A stretch of DNA of 64,000 nucleotides, taken from Trichosphaerium sp. ATCC 40318 (taxonomy: Eukaryota > Discosea > Flabellinia > Trichosidae). The notes below the pieces were generated by a model. The model was given only the letters and a program-made list of their open reading frames with translations. It searched no databases and had not been told where the DNA came from. Below, in pieces: positions 59,243 through 64,000 of the stretch. Within the stretch, counting starts at the first letter, position 1; each line of letters begins with the position of its first letter. The stretch lies in contig JALMLS010000452.1 in assembly GCA_038496445.1 (NCBI GenBank), positions 1 through 64,000 of the forward strand, written 5' to 3'. The position numbers and the translations under genes are program-made.

Positions 59243-61745
59243 CGTTCATATACAGCCTTTTCCCATACGTACGATGAGAAGATACGGAGATAATACATTA
59301 TGGCGCAATACAACGAGCAAACCCAAAAATACGGTTCGTTTGCTTAAAATTATGCGCCATTTGCAGTTTTTGGCGGTTTTTTTTACGTTCCTTTTTAATA
59401 CTACAACTACTGCCAAAAATTGGCTGTTCATGGTACGTGTATAGTATAAAGAGGATTAAATCACTGGTTTGCCATCAGATTCCATGGGTAACGCACGTTA
59501 CGATAATGACATTATCATAACGAGAACAGCGAGTTCGTTGAGCAGGTTTATGCTCTATCTCGCCACGCTACAGGACATCATTTACTTTTTTTTTGAAAAT
59601 CACGTGGCAAGATAGATTTTTGCTCGCTGTATTTGTTTACAAGGTTTTTTTTTCTATCCGACGCTTCTATCACGTATCGTAGCAATTAAAATAGCGTAAT
59701 GGAGCGAAAGATTAAAACATAAAGTATGAAATAGCAACCAATTACGCCATTAAACGCTATCTACGCGCTAATTATATTAATTAGAGCTTACTGGTTACAT
59801 TGCAGGTTTAAAGAGCAAACCAAGCGATTTTAGTTTTCATTGCCTTTATTGTCGTAATACACAATACGTTCGTTGCGGTATGATATTGAGCTCTCTTCCA
59901 AAGTTATCCAAAGCTGTCATAAGGGCACAAGTACCGAATGAATCAGAACTTTTGCAACAACTTTGACATAGTTGTATTGGTACAGCCTGCTACTTGTTTA
60001 ACAAACTAATGTAAAAGCAGACTCTAAACCGTAGTGAACTCGTCTCCAATGGTGATACAACGTAATCCAGCAGTAGCAATAAGATCAGAATTGCAAATGT
60101 ACTGAAAATAAGATTCCTTTCTTGCAACACTCTGCTTCAGTCAATGGCTTTGGTCCGTACCCTGACAGTTAATACTTAATCAACTTTGAAAGATATACCA
60201 GTTGTCACTGACCAGTGCTCAGTCATAACACTAGACTCATAGTAATTGATTAAGAAGCTACTTTATCAATAACCCATGCTCAAGGATAGTACGTCTTGTG
60301 TTACGTATGATAAAGTTAATTTGAGCTCACATCTTATTTCAATGATGTCCGTACTTGGAATTGATACAAATAGCTTTCGCGGTCTTTTTCAGGAACGACT
60401 CAGTCCAGTCTTTGTTTGTCGACACAACTTTAAGACCGAGTGATTAATAGCACTAGAAATAAGTGATTGTTTTTCTTTGCCATGTGGTGCTTAAATGTTG
60501 TTTTACTGCCAACCTATTGCCAACTAGGAAAGGTGTAGAAATAGCAAGAAAATAAAGGATGCATTTGAAACTATGCTTAATTGAAAAGACATGAGATTCT
60601 TTACGTTGTTATTTTCCTCATTTCACACAATAACTCTGCTTTTGTCCTGCGTAGCAATGACTATTGAAGTTATTGTTACAAGCGACTTACAATACGAAAT
60701 TTTATTTCTCTTTTTATTCTTATATTGCATCATCTCTTCGGATCTCTTCGGATTATCACCATCCATATACAATAACAGAAAAAACAAATAAACAACTTAA
60801 AATCAAACGGGATTGCAAGTCACGTGCCAAGATGTCTGTACATCTCGAATTACTCTAAATGCTTTATTGTTTGTAAGTGGTTAAGACTGGTAGAATAAAT
60901 AAGGCCGGCCAATTATATCCTACAATAATTGAAAGTGTAGAAAGTGCAAAGTTGCCTTGAATTTTACAAAACTCGCACAAACATTACTTATTGATAGGCA
61001 CCAAGTTTATGTACGCTAAATGTTCTTTGTCTATCCTCTTGCTTACATGTATCTGTTCAGAGCGTTTCTTAGTATTTAGCGTGAATTTGGAGACTGAGAA
61101 TTGTGCTATTTCTAACCAGAAAATTTGGTTGCACATGCTGAGTCAACGTCTGGAAAACTTGGTGAGATTACTGGTGATACTCATGGCGTTGCAAATCTTG
61201 TTGAAGGAAATATTATAAACAAGGTAAAGGACAATTTGGTGGAAAACTTAACAAGTCTTACTAATATCTTTCCAACAGGGTGCCTTTTAGCTTTTGGGAC
61301 TGCCCCCGTAAAACTCAAACCATGTTTGTATTTTTTTGCTTGATATTATTTGGACCTATGCATCGAACAAAAACGAATTTCAAAGCCATTAGGAGCATGC
61401 AGGACTTAAAAAAAGAATGTTGTAACACCAACAAAATCTCACATTTTTAAATGGTTTAGCCGATTACAGATTTTGTAGAAGAGTTTCTTAGCCGTTGGCT
61501 TTGCCGGGACTGGACCACGAACACCTCTAATTCAATACAATTGAACACTTTTTTACTTCACGGTCGCATAGCATGTGCAACCAAGTTTTTTCTTTCTGGT
61601 TAGAAATGATACCAGTTATCTTTTTAACTTATATTAATATTGTAGGTGACAGTACTGGAAAACTGGTGAACCAACATCAACTTCTGACTATGAAAAAATC
61701 TGTAAATGTCACGTGACACTGTAGTGTTCCTTTCACGGAAGTGTC
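59243..61745. other. Long region without a supported gene
   Basis: Begins with the divergent upstream region of copy B. A short plus frame at 60591-60791 is hydrophobic and has no homologue I recognise. A plus frame at 61125-61330 (HAESTSGKLGEITGDTHGVA) looks coding in composition but is isolated. Nothing can be assigned. Confidence 0.3.
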
Positions 61746-62060
61746 ATGAAAATGGCATTGGTAACAGCTATCCCAAAAACTTTGTGGTCTCATACCAGCG
61801 AATGTATTGGCTTTGAGATGAATGCTGCCATCGTAACATCAGAACAGAACAAACAACAGCCAGATTTTCATTGCTTTGAAGACTGTCAACATGAAAGAAA
61901 AGAAGTAGAAGGCAACCTGATGATTCTATGCGATCACTACGATGTATGGTTCCACTATAATGCCTCAATTGGGACGATAGACATTGAGGAAAAAGTCTAA
62001 GGCTGAACAATGGATTTGTGATTCTTGTAAAAAACATTTAACAAAAGTTACAGAAGGACG
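61746..62060 (+). pseudogene. Degenerate PHD-finger-like fragment
   Basis: The frame reads DFHCFEDCQHERKEVEGNLM and ILCDHYDVWFHYNASIG, then after a stop and frame change EQWICDSCKKHL. The outline (C-x..C, a hydrophobic-CD, WFH, WxCxxC) is that of a PHD finger, but the second CD-x-C cysteine and the Cys after WFH are missing, and the end is in another frame. It is probably the remains of a chromatin-reader or transposon-borne PHD domain. Confidence 0.45.
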
Positions 62061-62611
62061 TGCTCACCTGACCACAGAAATGTTGAAAACATGACAAAAA
62101 GTATTGTACAAGGATATTGCCTCAAAAAGCAAGGAAACAAAGATATACTCATTGATAGACTGACAAATCGACAAATCCTGAGTGTTTAGAAAATAATAAA
62201 GCTCAAAAAATTGGGCTCCACGGAATGAAAAACCAGTTCTTCGCAACTTCTATTGTTCAGTACTTCGGAGCAACAACGGACGTAGAAAGTAATAAGGCTT
62301 GCTAACTCAAAGTGTGCTGTTAGAAAATTGCAAAACAATAAAGCACATATTAGAAGTAGTTCGAAATTTGTTTGACATACGCCAAGCGTTTGTACTACTG
62401 ATGTAATTTATCTACTTTTGTCCAGCCTGGGAATTATGATTGTTGATTCCGTACTCCAATACGTTGTTTTACGCGTAAGGAAACGTTTTATAATACTCGT
62501 TGTCCCAAACTAGGTGCCATTACAGTCTTTAATAGAGAACCAACCGCAAGGTAGTATTGTATATCGTAGACGTCTGTTGAACAAGGAAGGTCAAAACGAG
62601 AACACCAACAC

Positions 62612-63259
62612 ACTAGGAGAGTACTTTCATTGTATTTTTGTCCCATATCAGTGCAGTTTGAAACCACGATTGTTACACTGAAACGAACGATAGACCTAGT
62701 TGGAGCTTTCGCACGGCAATTGCCAGCCCGCTCCTATTTTCTACTTGCATTATGCACGAGCGATAGATTTTACATCCGTTGCTGGCTTATGCAAGGAGAG
62801 GCGCCTATTTGTGTTGAAACTAACAAAGTGATAGAGCTCTAATTGAAGCTTTCGTACAGAACATCACAGCGTTTTTTGATTACGTAAACACAGTTTGCGT
62901 AAGGGCAATTAGGTTTTGTGGCAAACGGCCATTTTATGGTTTACAATAGCACAATTGCAACCTCAACAGTATGCGCGCATGTTTGCAACGTCACAATAAA
63001 ACAGCTCACAAAATTATAAGATGGTTTGAGGGAGAGCCTTTTTCAAAGGATCGCTCGGTGGTGCTTTGGCAGTATGATAGGGAAAAGAATAAACCACAAC
63101 GGAGCTGCACGAGGTAACAGTAAACCCTTATCACCTACGAATGGGATACCTCTACAATAAAGGCTAAACAGAGTTCAGCCAATACTCCATGTTGTTGCAG
63201 CGTAGTTCTTTCCTCCACAAGAAGCAAAGTCATGCTTTTTCTTTAACGGTAGTTTTTTG
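62612..63259 (+). repeat. Dispersed repeat, copy 2
   Basis: Same family and orientation as 4937-5668. Its last 180 bp (63081-63259) are nearly identical to 5487-5668, and the preceding 470 bp are diverged but alignable in blocks. No adjoining retroelement coding sequence was found, so if this is an LTR it would be a solo copy. Confidence 0.6.
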
Positions 63260-64000
63260 AATTCTTTCTCAATAAAAATTAGTTGCTTTTCATGTTACTA
63301 GTACTAGGTCTTTGCTCAGTAAATTCATCTTTCTACGCCGTGTGAAATATCGTAGTAGCTATCAGCCAAAGCGTAACTCGCCACGCCAAGACGATAAGGG
63401 TTGCTAAGCACAAGTACTCTAGCTGAGAATACACACATTCCGTGCGTGTACAAGTAAATTAACTTTGGTCGCTCCTGCATTGCACTATACTGGTTATGTA
63501 CATATTGCGTTAGTTGCATCGTCCCATACTTTTGATGTTATAGCTTTTAAAAAGTTCGCTATCAGTACACAACGACTAGCTAGACTTCTTGTGCCCAGCG
63601 ATCAACAGTTTTTGTGTGCGTCTGTTCTTGTCCTAGGCTATTTGTTTTTAGAAAGTCTGTGGACTTTTAACACTACGTTTATTCCTCTGAATTGTAGTCG
63701 ATTGCGCGCTAACTTGGTTACATGGTTAGAAAAGTAACAAGAGAAATCAAATCTAACATTTGTCACATTCGCTCAGTGTTCTTTGAAATCAGACTTTAGT
63801 CGTAGTTTTATTCCTAATTAGTGCTATCGGTACTGCAGCTCTCCAATTGGATTGAAAAAAACCGCCTAGCACACTAGGTATTCACATCCTAATGTACATA
63901 CCCGCAAAAAGGCATCGACTAAAATGTAGACATTTTGACATGTGTCAAATTTTACGCAATTTTGGCTTAACATAACATCAAGTGTAACGTGACGCCTAAA
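63260..64000. other. Right edge, no gene seen
   Basis: One open plus-strand frame (63465-63737) has no recognisable motif and no convincing splice context. Confidence 0.3.

Overview
The window is nuclear DNA from a compact, AT-rich microbial eukaryote. Genes are split by many short introns (about 40 to 110 nt) whose donors are most often GTACGT or GTAAGT and whose acceptors usually follow a T-rich tract. The gene set includes a Zn2Cys6 regulator, a Frizzled-like receptor, an N-myristoyl/ankyrin/PARP family, C2-type phospholipase D, Ras with a CAAX box, UFL1, SDA1, SPAG7 and GH114. This mix fits an early-diverging fungus, an amoebozoan or a related protist. I cannot decide between them from sequence alone. 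No tRNA, rRNA or CRISPR array was recognised.

Layout. 0.6-4.6 kb: a decayed Ty3/gypsy-like retroelement on the minus strand, apparently interrupted by a non-autonomous DNA transposon (2.5-4.45 kb). 4.9-5.7 kb: a dispersed repeat with a second copy at 62.6-63.3 kb. 6-7.2 kb: remnant of a LINE-type endonuclease. 8.2-11.1 kb (minus): secreted proteins, including a Reeler-domain protein. 12-13.6 kb: F-box/LRR and RNase H remnants. 14.1 kb: an intronless Ras. 15.1-17.8 kb (minus) and 18.6-19.9 kb (plus): two seven-helix receptors, transcribed divergently. 20.5-31 kb: Zn2Cys6 factor, SPAG7 homologue, UFL1, two small hypothetical genes, GH114 glycosidase. 31.5-39.2 kb: C2-phospholipase D and SDA1, back to back with only 78 bp between start codons. 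40.2-46.4 kb: one large cell-surface gene with many exons. 46.4-47 kb: transketolase-like debris.

The most striking region is 48.7-59.2 kb, a large inverted repeat carrying two convergent paralogues. Each encodes a predicted N-myristoylated protein with ankyrin repeats (one repeat per exon), a UBR-type zinc finger and a PARP catalytic domain with an intact H-Y-E triad. The minus-strand copy has 19 tandem exon-plus-intron ankyrin units of about 155 bp. Most are nearly identical, and differences cluster at positions expected to lie on repeat tips. Two internal exons differ strongly between the copies although neighbouring exons and introns are almost identical. All ankyrin exons are phase-symmetric, so any number can be gained, lost or skipped without breaking the frame. 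The architecture and its expansion are the best candidate here for an undescribed system. 59.3-64 kb is mostly non-coding, with a PHD-finger-like remnant.

Exon joins were worked out by eye from splice motifs and reading frame; no transcripts or database searches were available.
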